Translations under genes and position numbers: made by a program
Shown: one piece after another, positions 1-9,408 of the stretch
Numbering within the stretch: the first letter of the stretch is position 1
Layout: every line of letters starts with the position of its first letter
Origin: Sphingomonas sp. BK235
Lineage (GTDB): Bacteria > Pseudomonadota > Alphaproteobacteria > Sphingomonadales > Sphingomonadaceae
NCBI RefSeq assembly: GCF_004345855.1
Contig: NZ_SLXN01000002.1
Span: forward strand, 496,001-560,000
Reading direction: 5' to 3'
Length of the DNA: 64,000 nt
The notes under the pieces: model-generated
What the model was told of the DNA's origin: nothing
The model's input: the letters and a program-made list of their open reading frames with translations, nothing else
The model's database searches: none

Positions 1-36
1 CGTCAGCGCGGCGGGCGCGCTCAGGTGAAACCGCAC
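1..36 (-). CDS. possible 5' end of a gene running off the left edge
   Basis: A GTG at 36-34 is preceded on the minus strand by a purine-rich AAAAGGGG stretch. It opens a frame reading MRFHLSAPAALT to the window edge, with no stop. It lies about 140 bases downstream of the EAL-protein stop on the same strand, so it would be the next gene of that operon. A basic-then-hydrophobic beginning would suit a signal peptide, and a secreted TpsA-type partner of the TpsB transporter is one guess. Twelve codons cannot establish this, and a non-coding reading is equally possible. Confidence 0.2.
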   Translation of the reverse strand, partial: MRFHLSAPAALT

Positions 37-174
37 GGTCGAGCCCCTTTTCTGTCTCCCGTGCGCCCGTCTACGCCTTCCGCCCGCGCCCGCCGACGCG
101 GCCGCGGCGGCGAAGCGGCGAGGCGAGTCGCTTTCGCGGCGGGACGAGTCCGCGACGCGCGGGGGCGTCCCGCC

Positions 175-2514
175 TCACGCCGCCGCGCGCACCGCCAGCG
201 TCTCGACGAAGGCGTCGGCCCGCATCGGCCGCCCGATCAGATAGCCCTGCGCCAGATCGCAGCCCGCGTCGCGCAGCAGCGCGAGGCAGGCGGGCTCCTC
301 GATCCCCTCCGCCACGACCTTGAGCCCCAGCCCGTGCGCCAGATCGATCGTCGAGCGCAGCATCAGCGCGTCGGCGGGCTGGCGATGCGCGTGCTGGACG
401 AAGCTGCGGTCGATCTTCAGCTCGCTCAGCGGCAGCTCGCGCAGATAGGTCAGCGTCGACTGACCGGTGCCGTAATCGTCCATCGAGATCGCCACCCCGC
501 GCGCGCGGAAATGGCGCAGCTGCGCGGCGGCGCGCTCCGGATCGGCCAGCGTCGCCGATTCGGTCACCTCGAAGATCAGCCGGTCCGCGGGCACCGCGCC
601 CGCGTCGAGCAGCCGGTCGACCGCGGCGGCGAAGGCGGGTTCCGCGACCAGCATCGCGGAGAGGTTGATCGCCACCGTCACGTCGTGCCCGCGCGTGCGC
701 CACCCCGCCAGATCCTCGATCGCGCGCGCCAGCACGTGCAGCGTCAGCGCGCTGATCCGATCGGCCTGCTCGGCCAGCGGAATGAACAGGTCGGGGCGGA
801 TCATCCCGCGCGTCGGATGGCGCCAGCGCACCAGCGCCTCCGCGCCGGCGACGCGATCGGTCGCGAGCGCGAGCTTGGGCTGGTAATGCACCTCGATCTC
901 GCCGCGCGCGATCGCCTCGTCCAGCTCGCCCATCAGCACCAATTGTCGTTCCAGCGCCTCGGCGTCGACCTGGGCGTCGCGCCAGAAGGTCCCCGCGGCG
1001 GCGGCGGCCTCGGCGGCCTGGGTCGCCCCCGCCAGCCGGTCCGCCAGCGCGCCCACGCCCGCGGACAGGCCGAGATGCACCGCGGCATCGGTGCGGCGGC
1101 CGAGCACCTCGACCGGCTCGGTCAGCACGCCGCGCAGCGCCACCACCAGCGCCTCCGCGTCGTCACCCGGCGCCTCGACCGCGAGCAGCCGGTCGCCGAC
1201 GCGATAGACCGTCTCCCCCACGCTGGCGCGCAGCCGGTCGGCGACGCGCAGCACCAGGTCGTGGCGCGCGCGCTCGCCGAGCAGCGTCGTCAGCGCGTCG
1301 GCATTGCCGATCGTCGCGACCAGCAGCGGCGCGGGCGCCGCCGCGGCGCGGTGGTGGAGCAGCGCGCGGCGATTGGGCAGGCCGGTGTCCTCGTCGACGC
1401 GGCGCTGGCGCTCGAACCGCCGCGCGAGATCGAGCGCGCCGCGCGCCAGCGTCGCGACCGTCACCAGCACCAGCGCGGGGGCGAGCGGGAAGACCGCGTG
1501 GAACCGCGACTGCGCCACCACCGCGGCGGCGAGACAGGCGGGCGGCGCCGCGACCGCCGCGGCCAGCGCGATGCCCACGCGCCGCGCGTAGAGGATCGGC
1601 GCGGCGAGCAGCAGCGCGAGCAGCAGCGGCAGCGCGGCGCCATAGGGCGTCGGCACGCCCGCGATCAGCGTCTCGGCGGCGAGCGCCTGGACCACCACGC
1701 CGGGCAGCACGCCCCAGTGCGGCGTGGCGTAGCGATCCCCCATCTCGATCGCGGTGGCGCCGACCAGCACGTCGCGCCCGCGCACCGCGCGCGCGTCGAA
1801 GCCGCCGTCGCGCACCGCGACGAAGCTCAGCCGCGGCAGCCGTCGCGGGTCGATCCCGCCGTCGATCGGGAAGAAGGTGTCGGCCACGCCCGAGCGGTGC
1901 GCGATCAGCGCCGAGAGCGAGGGGCGCGGCGTGCCCGCGGTGATCGTGCCGAAGGGCGCGCGGCGGACGATCCCGTCGTCGTCGGGCTGCATGCTGACCG
2001 AGGCGAGCGCGACATAGGGGCGCAGCGACGCCAGCGGCAGCGAGTCGATCGAGCGCAGGTCGCCCGAGCGCGCGCGCTGCGCGAAGGTGGGGAGCGCGAC
2101 CAGCCCCGGTGCGCGGGCGAGCGCCTGCGCCAGCGCGGCGTCGCCCGCGGCGGTGCCGGCGGAGGAGAAATCGACGTCGAAGGTGATCGAGGCCGCGCCG
2201 GCGGCGCGCAGCCGGTCGACGAGGCGCGCATAATGGTCGCGCGACCAGGGCCAGGCGCGGATCGCGGCGACGCTGGCGGCGTCCATCTCGACCACGACGA
2301 GCCGCCCGCTCGGCGCGCGCACCGACGCGGCGGCGCGCGGCCCGTCGAGCAGCCGGTCGAACCGGTCAGCGATCCCGGTGACGACGGCGGCGAGCGCGAC
2401 CAGCAGCGCGGCGGCGAGCGCCAGCGCGCGACGGTGGCGCCGCAGCGCGGCGCGGGCGCGGGGGAAGGCGCGCGCGCCGCCCTGCCCAGGCGCCGCCGGT
2501 CCGCGCGCGCGCAT
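175..2514 (-). CDS. CHASE2 / degenerate GGDEF / EAL cyclic-di-GMP phosphodiesterase
   Basis: This 779-residue membrane sensor has an N-terminal TM helix (about 30-48), a periplasmic CHASE2 sensory domain (about 50-280) with the typical [10 protein letters not shown] and WPWSRDHYA signatures, and a cluster of three hydrophobic helices (about 288-370). A GGDEF-like domain follows, whose signature site reads RVGDRL instead of GGDEF and is therefore probably inactive as a cyclase. The C-terminal EAL domain (about 520-770) keeps EALVRW (about 557), [14 protein letters not shown] and VAEGIEE, so c-di-GMP hydrolysis is likely. Its ATG overlaps the TpsB stop by one base (TGATG), showing translational coupling. 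CHASE2 next to a TpsB and a FecR protein suggests c-di-GMP control of a secreted adhesin, which is inference. Confidence 0.9.
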   Translation of the reverse strand: MRARGPAAPGQGGARAFPRARAALRRHRRALALAAALLVALAAVVTGIADRFDRLLDGPRAAASVRAPSGRLVVVEMDAASVAAIRAWPWSRDHYARLVDRLRAAGAASITFDVDFSSAGTAAGDAALAQALARAPGLVALPTFAQRARSGDLRSIDSLPLASLRPYVALASVSMQPDDDGIVRRAPFGTITAGTPRPSLSALIAHRSGVADTFFPIDGGIDPRRLPRLSFVAVRDGGFDARAVRGRDVLVGATAIEMGDRYATPHWGVLPGVVVQALAAETLIAGVPTPYGAALPLLLALLLAAPILYARRVGIALAAAVAAPPACLAAAVVAQSRFHAVFPLAPALVLVTVATLARGALDLARRFERQRRVDEDTGLPNRRALLHHRAAAAPAPLLVATIGNADALTTLLGERARHDLVLRVADRLRASVGETVYRVGDRLLAVEAPGDDAEALVVALRGVLTEPVEVLGRRTDAAVHLGLSAGVGALADRLAGATQAAEAAAAAGTFWRDAQVDAEALERQLVLMGELDEAIARGEIEVHYQPKLALATDRVAGAEALVRWRHPTRGMIRPDLFIPLAEQADRISALTLHVLARAIEDLAGWRTRGHDVTVAINLSAMLVAEPAFAAAVDRLLDAGAVPADRLIFEVTESATLADPERAAAQLRHFRARGVAISMDDYGTGQSTLTYLRELPLSELKIDRSFVQHAHRQPADALMLRSTIDLAHGLGLKVVAEGIEEPACLALLRDAGCDLAQGYLIGRPMRADAFVETLAVRAAA

Positions 2515-4175
2515 CAGAAGATCCGCGACAGGCGCAGCGAGATACGCGGGCGGCGGTCGCCGGTGTCGAACCGGTCGGCGTCGAGCGGGAAGGCGATCTC
2601 GACCATGCCGTCGAGCCGCCCCGTCCCCGCGCGCAGCCCCGCCCCGGCCGAGGCGAGCGTGCCCCCGCCCGCGCCGCCGCGCAGGTTGCCGACATGCCCC
2701 GCGTCGGCGAAGGCATAGCCCTGCGCGCGGTCGATCACCCCGGGCCAGATCCGGCCCGCGTCGGCGCGCAGCTCGGCCGACCCCATCACGCCCCGGTCGC
2801 CGGTGCGCTCGGCATAATCATAGCCGCGCGCGAAGCCCGGTCCGCCCAGCCCGATCTCGGCGGTGGCGAGCAGCGGTCGCGAGGCGAGCTGCGCCGCCCC
2901 CGCCAGCACCGCGCTGACCGGCCCGGCGAGCCGGCGCGTATAGTCCATCTGCGCGGTCGCCGCGACGAAGCGCGCGTCGCCGTCGGCGCGCGAGAGCAGC
3001 GCGTCCCCCGCGCGGCTCACCCCCGCGAGCGGCAGCCCCGCCACCCCCGCCAGCTCGCCGCGCAGCGCGCCCCCCGCCAGCGTGGCCTGGCCGCTCAGCG
3101 TCGCGGTGGCGGTGGCGAGCCGGTCGCGCCGCAGCCGCGCGCCGCGCAGCGTCTGCTCCACCACCACCGCGCGCAGCTCGGCGCTGCCCCACAGGCTGCG
3201 CGCGCGGGTGCGCACCAGCGCGCGGGTGTAGCTGACCGACAGGTCGCCGCTGCGCCCCACCACGTCGAGCGGCGCCAGCGCCGCGCCCGGGTTGGAGCGC
3301 GCGATCGATCCCGCCACCGCCAGCACCGATCCCGCGGCGTCGACCGGCGCGGCGTAGCGCGCGCGCAGGAAGGCGAACTCGCTCGGCTGCAGCGGCGTCT
3401 GCGCGACGACCAGCGACAGCTCGTCGCCGTCACCCGCCAGCCCGCGCAGGCTGGCGAGCAGCGTCGAGCGCACCGGCCCCACCTCGTCGCTGCCGCGATT
3501 GTCGAGCTGCGCATAGGCGCTGGCGCGGTCGCCCGCGATCGTCACCAGCAGGATGCCGAACCCCTCCTGGCGGACGTAGCGCGTCTCGGTGACGCGCACG
3601 CCGGGCAGATCGCCGACCAGCAGCAGCGCGCGCTCGAGCATCGCCTGGGTCACCGCGCCGCGCCCGGTGAGCGCGCGCACCAGCAGAGCGTCCGCCGCCT
3701 CGCTGCGCGCGCCGATCACGCGCACCGCGTCGATCCGCCCGAGCTCGACGTCGACCGCGAGGACGCCGTCGCGCATCGGCTGCGCCGCCACCGCCGCGGT
3801 GGCGAAGGGATAGCCGCGCGCGCGCACCGCCCCCGCCACCTGCCCCGCGAGCGTCGCCAGCGCGGCGCGGTCGAGCGCGCGCCCGATCACCGGCGCGATC
3901 GCCGCGGCATAGGCCGCATCGGGCACCGCCGCGGCGCCGCGCACCGTCACCGCGCGCACCGGCGGGGTCAGCGTCGCGCCCGCGGCGGCGCGGCTCGTCG
4001 CGTCCACCTCGGTGGGCTGGGCGCGCTCGGGCTGTTCGAGCGAGGGGCGCGGCAGCGCGCGCGCCGCGATGGTCGGATCGGCGCGGTCCAGCGCGGTCTG
4101 CGCCCCCGCGCCGGGCACGCCCGCGAGCGCGGCGCCGCCGAGCAGCAGGTATCGGGTAGTGGTGGTAACTCGCAT
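2514..4175 (-). CDS. ShlB/FhaC/HecB (TpsB) outer-membrane two-partner secretion transporter
   Basis: The 553-residue protein has a signal peptide (first ~25 residues, ending GAGAQ) and a proline-rich linker. POTRA-like repeats lie at about 70-210 ([35 protein letters not shown]), and a C-terminal 16-strand-type barrel is rich in alternating hydrophobic strands and ends in the outer-membrane sorting residue Phe (RLSRIF). Family members secrete and sometimes activate a large TpsA exoprotein. No TpsA lies inside the window; it may be beyond the left edge. The length fits TpsB proteins (about 550). It is the first gene of the minus-strand operon with the CHASE2-EAL gene and is divergent from the FecR gene. 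Confidence 0.88.
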   Translation of the reverse strand: MRVTTTTRYLLLGGAALAGVPGAGAQTALDRADPTIAARALPRPSLEQPERAQPTEVDATSRAAAGATLTPPVRAVTVRGAAAVPDAAYAAAIAPVIGRALDRAALATLAGQVAGAVRARGYPFATAAVAAQPMRDGVLAVDVELGRIDAVRVIGARSEAADALLVRALTGRGAVTQAMLERALLLVGDLPGVRVTETRYVRQEGFGILLVTIAGDRASAYAQLDNRGSDEVGPVRSTLLASLRGLAGDGDELSLVVAQTPLQPSEFAFLRARYAAPVDAAGSVLAVAGSIARSNPGAALAPLDVVGRSGDLSVSYTRALVRTRARSLWGSAELRAVVVEQTLRGARLRRDRLATATATLSGQATLAGGALRGELAGVAGLPLAGVSRAGDALLSRADGDARFVAATAQMDYTRRLAGPVSAVLAGAAQLASRPLLATAEIGLGGPGFARGYDYAERTGDRGVMGSAELRADAGRIWPGVIDRAQGYAFADAGHVGNLRGGAGGGTLASAGAGLRAGTGRLDGMVEIAFPLDADRFDTGDRRPRISLRLSRIF

Positions 4176-4331
4176 CGGGCGCCCCTGTTGTCGCGTCGGA
4201 CTAGGCGGGGGCGGGTTCCGATTCGGTTACGGCGGGCGTGGCAATTCGCTAACCATTCGTCCTAAGTTGTTCGCAACGCACTCCTTCTACTGGCCGTACC
4301 TGGCCTGCCCGGCGGGCCGAGGGAGATAGTC
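4176..4331. promoter_or_regulatory. divergent promoter region between the tpsB-like and fecR-like genes
   Basis: This 156-base spacer must carry the promoters of both the minus-strand TpsB-EAL operon and the plus-strand FecR gene. It is less GC-rich than its surroundings around 4235-4290 (GGCAATTCGCTAACC and TTGTTCGCAACGC). A GAGGGAGA Shine-Dalgarno at about 4319-4326 serves the FecR ATG. I see no confident -35/-10 pair. Confidence 0.4.
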
Positions 4332-6272
4332 ATGCGTTTGCCGATCCTGGCGCTGCTCGCCGCATCCACCGCCGCGCTCGCCCCCGCCGCGAGCGCCGGC
4401 CCCGCCGGCTGGCGGATCAGCGAGGCGATGGGCGACGTCCAGATCACGCGCGCGGGGCTCAGCCGGGTCGCGACGCGCGGCAGCGCGATCGCGGCGGGCG
4501 ACACCGTCACCACCGCCAAGGGCGCGCGCGCGGTGCTGGTGCGCGGCACCGAGTTCATGCTGGTCGCGCCGGGCTCGCGGCTGACGCTGCCGGCGGCGAC
4601 CGAGACCAAGGGGATGACCCGGATCGTCGAGGAATTCGGCAACGTCGTCTTCATGATCAAGAAGAAGATGACGCCGCATTTCGAGGTGCAGACGCCCTAT
4701 CTCGCCGCGGTGGTGAAGGGGACGACCTTCAGCCTCAGCGTCGGCGGGGGTGGCAGCGCGCTTCAGGTGATCGAGGGCGCGGTCGAGGTCGCCACCAGCG
4801 ATGGCGGCGCGCGCGACCTGCTCACCCCGGGCGCGGTGGCGCAGGTGGGAGCGGGGGACCGGTTCCGCATGGCGATCGAGCGCGACGGGGTGCGGCGCGT
4901 GATCGACTCGCCCGCGCGCGCCGCCGCGCCCGCCCCCGCCGCGCCGACGCCGGTGGCGGAAGCGACCACCGCCGCTGCCGCACCAGCCCCCGCCGACGCG
5001 CCCGCGGTGCCCACCGCGGCCACCGCGGCCGTCGCCGCGCCGGCACCCGCGACGGTGACGGCGGCCCCGGTCGCCGCGGCACCCGCGCTGGTCGAGACGG
5101 TCTATGCCGCGCCGGTCGCGCTGGCGGACACCACCGGTGGGCTGGTCCAGGGCACGCTCGGCCAGAGCGGCACGGTGCCGGTGGCGGCGACCGCGGCGCT
5201 CGCCGCGGTGGCGACCGCGACGCGTACTGCGACCGAGGCATCGACCGCGGCGGTGCGCGTGGTCGAGGTCGCCACCGAGATCGCCGCGGCGCGTGGCGAG
5301 CAGGTGGCGGCGAGCGCGGCGGCGGAGAAGAGCGCGGCCGAGGCGACGGCGGCGATCGAGGCCAAGGCGGGCGCGGATCAGGCCGCGGCGGCGGCGGCGG
5401 CGCGCGCGCAGGCGATCGAGGTGGCGGCGCAGGCCTCCGCGCTGGCGGCGGCGCAGGCGAGCGCGGAGCAGGAACAGGCCGCGGCAGCGCGCGCCGCGGC
5501 GTCGGCGCAGGCGGAGGAGAGCGGGCGCGCGGCGCAGGCGGCGCTCGCGACGCAGCAGCGGCTCGCCGCCGAACAGGCCGCCATGGCGGAAGCGCAGGCG
5601 AGCGCGGTCGCGCAACAGGCCGCAGCGGCGCAGGCCGAGGCACAGGCGCAGGCGCAGGCGACCGCGGCGGCGCAGGCGGCGACGGCGGCCCGCGACGCGG
5701 CGGCGGCGGCGCAGGCGGCGGCCGAGGCGCAGCACGGCGCCGACGAGGCGACACGGGCGGCGGCGATGCAGGCGGCGGCGGCGGCGCAGGCCCATGCGGC
5801 CGCGGCCACGGCGGCGGCCGAGACCGCCAACAAGGAGGCGAGCAATGCCGCCGCCGCCGCGCTGCGCGCCGCGCTGGAGAAAGCCGCGCGCGACGCGGCG
5901 AAGCTGCTGTCCGACATCGCCGCGCAGAAGGCGCAGCAGGAGGCCGCGCGCGCGGCCGACGCGGCGAAGCGCGCCGCGGACCAGGCCGCGCGTGCGGCGG
6001 CGGACCAGGCCGTCAAGGACGCCGAGAAGGCCGCGCGCGACGCCGACAAGGCCGCGCATGAGCAGGAGAAGGCCGCCAAGGATGCCGAGCGCGAGGCGGC
6101 CAAGGCGGCGGCCGAGGCGGCGCGCGAACAGGAGAAGGCCGCGCGCGAGGCGCAGAAGGCGGCGGAGGACGCCGCGCGCGCCGCGGAGAAGGCCGCCGAC
6201 GACGCCGCCAAAAAAGCCGGCAAGGATGCCGAGAAGGCACTCAAGCAGCTCGAGAAAGGCCCCGGCAAATAG
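4332..6272 (+). CDS. FecR-domain protein with a very long alanine-rich coiled-coil tail
   Basis: The 646-residue protein has a cleavable signal peptide (1-22, cut after ASA). A FecR domain (about 25-190) follows, with the typical segments GDVQITRAG, GDTVTTAKGARAVLVRG and TPYLAAVVKGTTF. From about 195 to the end it is low-complexity: first Ala/Pro/Val-rich, then almost uniform Ala with regularly spaced Glu, Lys, Gln and Arg, as expected of one long alpha-helical coiled coil. Secreted FecR proteins without a sigma factor partner are often found beside TpsB and CHASE2 genes, which is the arrangement here. The role is unknown; a periplasmic scaffold or envelope-spanning rod is conceivable. The start has a good Shine-Dalgarno (GGGAGA). 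Confidence 0.82.
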   Translation: MRLPILALLAASTAALAPAASAGPAGWRISEAMGDVQITRAGLSRVATRGSAIAAGDTVTTAKGARAVLVRGTEFMLVAPGSRLTLPAATETKGMTRIVEEFGNVVFMIKKKMTPHFEVQTPYLAAVVKGTTFSLSVGGGGSALQVIEGAVEVATSDGGARDLLTPGAVAQVGAGDRFRMAIERDGVRRVIDSPARAAAPAPAAPTPVAEATTAAAAPAPADAPAVPTAATAAVAAPAPATVTAAPVAAAPALVETVYAAPVALADTTGGLVQGTLGQSGTVPVAATAALAAVATATRTATEASTAAVRVVEVATEIAAARGEQVAASAAAEKSAAEATAAIEAKAGADQAAAAAAARAQAIEVAAQASALAAAQASAEQEQAAAARAAASAQAEESGRAAQAALATQQRLAAEQAAMAEAQASAVAQQAAAAQAEAQAQAQATAAAQAATAARDAAAAAQAAAEAQHGADEATRAAAMQAAAAAQAHAAAATAAAETANKEASNAAAAALRAALEKAARDAAKLLSDIAAQKAQQEAARAADAAKRAADQAARAAADQAVKDAEKAARDADKAAHEQEKAAKDAEREAAKAAAEAAREQEKAAREAQKAAEDAARAAEKAADDAAKKAGKDAEKALKQLEKGPGK

Positions 6273-6291
6273 GAGGGGGCGGGGGGCGCGC

Positions 6292-6372
6292 TCACGCCGT
6301 CAGGTTGAGGCGGAAATAATAGAAGCCGCCGTCCTGGCCGAGTTGCTGGCTGGAGAGGTCGTATTGCGCGAT
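6292..6372 (-). pseudogene. possible C-terminal remnant of a lost protein
   Basis: Read on the minus strand, these 81 bases encode a protein-like tail, NIAQYDLSSQQLGQDGGFYYFRLNLTA, split here as NIAQYDLSSQQLGQD and GGFYYFRLNLTA, followed by TGA. The composition (Tyr/Phe/Asn/Gln-rich, ending in alternating aromatic and polar residues like an outer-membrane strand) is unlike the surrounding GC-driven shadow frames. Upstream in the same frame is only an antisense-like read of the HxlR gene, so any parent gene would have been truncated by a rearrangement. Evidence is by eye only. Confidence 0.3.
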
Positions 6373-6373
6373 A

Positions 6374-6748
6374 TTACGCCGCGGCGCGCGTGTCATAGGC
6401 GTGGCGGTGCCCCTCGATCTCGACGAGGTGGGCGCTGGCCCAGATTCCCAGCGCCTGCAGCGGCTGGGCCAGCGACATGCCCAGATCGGTGAGCGCATAT
6501 TCGACCTGCGGCGGCACCGTCGGCCGCACGGTGCGGCTGACCATCCCGTCGCGCTCGAGCGCCTTCAGCGTCCGCGTCAGCATCTGCTGCGAGATGCCGC
6601 CGATCGTGCGCTTCAGCTCGTTGAAGCGACGCGGTTGCCCCATCAGGACCATGACGATCATCACGGTCCATTTGTCGCCGACGATCGTCAGCACGCCGCT
6701 CAGCTTGCGGCATTGCTGGCTCACGCCCGGCTCGGCAGGCACATGCAT
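6374..6748 (-). CDS. HxlR-family winged-helix transcriptional regulator
   Basis: This 124-residue protein is the usual length for the family. It carries the HxlR pattern: a cysteine near the N-terminus (QQCRKL), GDKWTVMIVMVLM, RRFNELKRTIGGISQQMLTRTLKALERDGMVSR split over residues of the winged helix, and VEYALTDLG. I prefer the ATG at 6748; a TTG five codons upstream is also open. It is divergent from the azoreductase gene, an arrangement known for YodB/AzoR-type pairs in which the regulator senses quinones or electrophiles through its N-terminal cysteine. Repression of the neighbour is therefore likely, but inferred. Confidence 0.88.
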   Translation of the reverse strand: MHVPAEPGVSQQCRKLSGVLTIVGDKWTVMIVMVLMGQPRRFNELKRTIGGISQQMLTRTLKALERDGMVSRTVRPTVPPQVEYALTDLGMSLAQPLQALGIWASAHLVEIEGHRHAYDTRAAA

Positions 6749-6837
6749 ATGACCTAGTCCCAAAAATATGCGTTCTTGGAGGATGTCGGTCGGTCACATA
6801 GCTGGTCCAGGTCACAAATCCAGACCGGAGACGCGTC
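6749..6837. promoter_or_regulatory. divergent promoter/operator between HxlR regulator and azoreductase
   Basis: This 89-base spacer is A+T-richer than its flanks and includes CCAAAAATATGCG. GGTCACA occurs twice (6792-6798 and 6811-6817), separated by 12 bases, a plausible direct-repeat operator for the HxlR protein. This is a sequence observation, not a proven site. Confidence 0.4.
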
Positions 6838-7428
6838 GTGAAGATCCTGCACCTCGATTCCAGCATCCTCGGCGAGGGCTCCGCCAGCCGCGCCATCTCG
6901 GCCGCGATCGTCGACCAGCTCAGGCAGGAGGATCCCGCCGCCGCGGTGACCTATCGCGATCTCGCCGCGGCGCCGCTGCCGCATCTGACGCTCGAGACGT
7001 GGATGGCGCTGGAGCAGGCGCCCGAGGTGGATCAGTTCCTCGCGGCGGACGTGGTGGTGATCGGCGCGGGCTTCTACAATTTCAGCATCCCGACCCAGCT
7101 CAAGGCGTGGATCGACCGCATCGCGGTGCGCGGCAAGACCTTCCGCTACGACGAGAGCGGCGTCGTCGGCCTGGCCGCGGGCAAGCGCGTGATCATCGCG
7201 CTGGCGCGCGGCAACGTCTATGGCGCGGACTCGCCCTATCAGTCGTACGAGCATGCCGAGACGCTGCTGCGCTCGGTCTTCGGTTTCCTCGGCGCCGAGG
7301 TCGAGGTCATCGTCGCCGAGGGGATCGGCCGCGGCGCGGACGCGCGTCAGGCGGCGCTCGACGGCGCGCTCGACGCGGCGCGGCGCGTCGGGCGCGGCGC
7401 GGGCGAGGGCGCCCCGCTGGCGGCGTGA
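6838..7428 (+). CDS. azoR: FMN-dependent NADH-azoreductase
   Basis: The 196-residue flavodoxin-like quinone/azo reductase starts at GTG (MKILHLDSS). FMN-phosphate-binding residues are in LDSSILGEGSASR, and the family motif YNFSIPTQLKAWIDRI lies at about 80-95. Members reduce azo compounds and quinones with NADH in two-electron steps, protecting against electrophilic stress. The length matches AzoR (about 200). Divergent to an HxlR regulator, so probably induced by quinones. Its C-terminus faces the poxB-like gene convergently. Confidence 0.9.
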   Translation: MKILHLDSSILGEGSASRAISAAIVDQLRQEDPAAAVTYRDLAAAPLPHLTLETWMALEQAPEVDQFLAADVVVIGAGFYNFSIPTQLKAWIDRIAVRGKTFRYDESGVVGLAAGKRVIIALARGNVYGADSPYQSYEHAETLLRSVFGFLGAEVEVIVAEGIGRGADARQAALDGALDAARRVGRGAGEGAPLAA

Positions 7429-7448
7429 CGCCGGCGGCGTGCCGATCC

Positions 7449-7485
7449 GGCGCGCGCGGCCTTCGGGCACGATCCCGCGCGCGCC
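7449..7485. terminator. hairpin between convergent azoR and poxB genes
   Basis: Perfect 11-base inverted arms lie at 7449-7459 and 7475-7485 with a 15-base loop, in the 63-base gap between two convergent stops. There is no T-tract, so it could act only as a weak or factor-dependent bidirectional terminator. Confidence 0.45.
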
Positions 7486-7491
7486 GCGCCG

Positions 7492-9216
7492 TCAGCGGAA
7501 CAGATTGGCGCGGGCGAGCTGGACGACCTCGTCGCCGCGCCCGCTCAGCACCGCGCGCAGCGCGTAGAGGCTGAACCCCTTGGCCTGTTCGGCCTGGATC
7601 TTGGGCGGCATCACCAGCTCTAGCCCTTCGGTGACGACGTCGACCAGCGCCGGGCCGTCATGCGCGAACGCCTCACGCAGCGCCCCCTCCAGCGCGTCGG
7701 ATCGGGTGACGCGTACCCCGAGATAGCCCATCTCGCGCGCGATCGCGGCGAAGTCGGGGTTCTGCAGCGAGACATTGGCGTCGACATAGCCCGCTGCCTT
7801 CTGCTCCATCTCGACGAAGCCGAGCGTGGAGTTGTTGAAGACGACGATCTTGATCGGCAGCTGCATCTGGGTCGCGGTCAGCATGTCGCCCATCAGCATG
7901 GCGAGCCCGCCGTCGCCCGACAGCGACACGACCTGCCGGCCCGGGAAGGCGCCCTGGACGCCGAGCGCCTGCGGCAGGGCGTTCGCCATCGAGCCGTGGT
8001 TGAACGAGCCGATCAGCCGGCGTCGGCCGTTCATCGTGAGATAGCGCGCCGCCCAGACCGCGGGCGTGCCGACATCGGCGGTGAAGACCGCGTCCTCGGC
8101 GGCGAGCCGATCGACCGTCGCCGCGATATATTGCGGGTGGAGCGGCTTCTCGCCGTCGCGCGGGCTGGCGAGATCGTCGAGCCCCTTGCGCGCGTCGCGA
8201 TAGTGGCGGCGCGCGGTGTCGAGGAAGCGCGCGTCGCGGTCGGCCGCGATCAGCGGCGTCAGCCGTGCCGCGACTTCCTTCACGTCCGCCACCACGCCGA
8301 GAACGAGCGGCACGCGCCGCCCCAGCGCACCGGGATCGCGATCGACCTGCACCACCTTGGCCTTGTCGGGGTAGAAGTTGCGATAGGGGAAGTCGGTGCC
8401 GAGCATCAGCAACGTGTCGCATTCCATCATCGCGTGATAGCCCGAGGCGAAGCCGATCAGCCCGGTCATGCCGACGTCATAGGGATTGTCGTATTCGATC
8501 CACTCCTTGCCGCGATAGGCGTGGACGATCGGCGCCTTCAGCGCGGCGGCGAGCGCGACGACCTCGTCGTGCGCGCCCGCGGTGCCGGCGCCGCACAGCA
8601 GCGTCACCGCCTTCGACGCGTCGAGCAGCGCGGCGACCTGTCGCAACGTCGCCTCGTCGGGCACCAGCCGCGGCGCGGCGAGCGCGGGGAAGGGGACGGC
8701 GCGCGTCTCCGGCGCCTTCTGCAAGGCGACGTCGCCGGGGATCACCAGCACCGCGACGCCGCGCTGGCCGAGCGCGGTGCGGATCGCGCGGTGGAGCAGC
8801 TCGGGCATCTGCCGCGGATCCTGCACCATCTCGCAGAAGTGGCTGCACTCGCGGAACAGTTCGGTCGGGCGGGTTTCCTGGAAATAGCTCAGCCCGATCT
8901 CGCTCGACGGGATGTGCGCCGCGATCGCGAGCACCGGGACGCGGTTGCGATGGCAGTCGTACAGCCCGTTGATCAGGTGCAGGTTGCCCGGGCCGCAGCT
9001 GCCCGCGCACACCGCCAGCGCGCCCGTGGCCGCGGCCTCCGCCCCCGCGGCGAAGGCGCCCGCCTCCTCGTTGCGGACGTGCATCCACGCGATCTCTCCG
9101 GAGCGGCGCATGCTGTCGTTGAAGGCGTTGAGGCTGTCGCCGGTCACGCCCCAGATCCGCCTCACCCCCGCCTCGACCAACGTGTCGTTCAGCAGGTCTG
9201 CGATCGTCTTGCTCAT
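7492..9216 (-). CDS. poxB: ThDP-dependent pyruvate dehydrogenase (quinone)/PoxB-like enzyme
   Basis: This 574-residue enzyme, close to the length of E. coli PoxB (572), has all three ThDP-enzyme domains. The N-terminal Pyr domain has the catalytic Glu in [10 protein letters not shown], the central domain holds FAD or its vestige, and the C-terminal PP domain has the ThDP/Mg motif ([12 protein letters not shown] ... NNSTLGF). Expected reaction: oxidative decarboxylation of pyruvate to acetate with electrons passed to the quinone pool at the membrane; acetolactate-synthase-like or phosphonopyruvate activities are alternatives. The start is the ATG at 9216 (MSKTIADLL). It is convergent with azoR and divergent from dinB. 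Confidence 0.82.
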   Translation of the reverse strand: MSKTIADLLNDTLVEAGVRRIWGVTGDSLNAFNDSMRRSGEIAWMHVRNEEAGAFAAGAEAAATGALAVCAGSCGPGNLHLINGLYDCHRNRVPVLAIAAHIPSSEIGLSYFQETRPTELFRECSHFCEMVQDPRQMPELLHRAIRTALGQRGVAVLVIPGDVALQKAPETRAVPFPALAAPRLVPDEATLRQVAALLDASKAVTLLCGAGTAGAHDEVVALAAALKAPIVHAYRGKEWIEYDNPYDVGMTGLIGFASGYHAMMECDTLLMLGTDFPYRNFYPDKAKVVQVDRDPGALGRRVPLVLGVVADVKEVAARLTPLIAADRDARFLDTARRHYRDARKGLDDLASPRDGEKPLHPQYIAATVDRLAAEDAVFTADVGTPAVWAARYLTMNGRRRLIGSFNHGSMANALPQALGVQGAFPGRQVVSLSGDGGLAMLMGDMLTATQMQLPIKIVVFNNSTLGFVEMEQKAAGYVDANVSLQNPDFAAIAREMGYLGVRVTRSDALEGALREAFAHDGPALVDVVTEGLELVMPPKIQAEQAKGFSLYALRAVLSGRGDEVVQLARANLFR

Positions 9217-9372
9217 CGTCTTCGCGTCCGTGGTTAGGGGAGGGCGGTGCCCCGGGGATGGCGGCACAACGCTCCGGCGGCGCTTGGCTTCCGCCCGATC
9301 GCGCCGCGCCGATCCCTGCGCCGGTGAGCGAGCGGGCGGGGGGACGGTCGATCGGCCTCGCGCCGGTGCCTT

Positions 9373-9387
9373 GTTCACAATTCGTTC
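9373..9387 (+). promoter_or_regulatory. LexA (SOS) box of dinB, GTTC-N7-GTTC
   Basis: The sequence GTTCACAATTCGTTC exactly matches the alphaproteobacterial LexA consensus GTTC-N7-GTTC and lies 21 bases upstream of the dinB start codon. That position would overlap the promoter or leader, as in other SOS genes. It predicts DNA-damage induction of DNA polymerase IV. Confidence 0.8.
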
Positions 9388-9408
9388 TGTTGGCGGTAGA
9401 AGGGGCGC

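Noticed and set aside
25..2718. 897-codon plus-strand open frame opposite the EAL gene
   Set aside because: It is the Arg/Gln/His-rich antisense shadow of the CHASE2-EAL gene, produced by high GC; no domain is recognisable.
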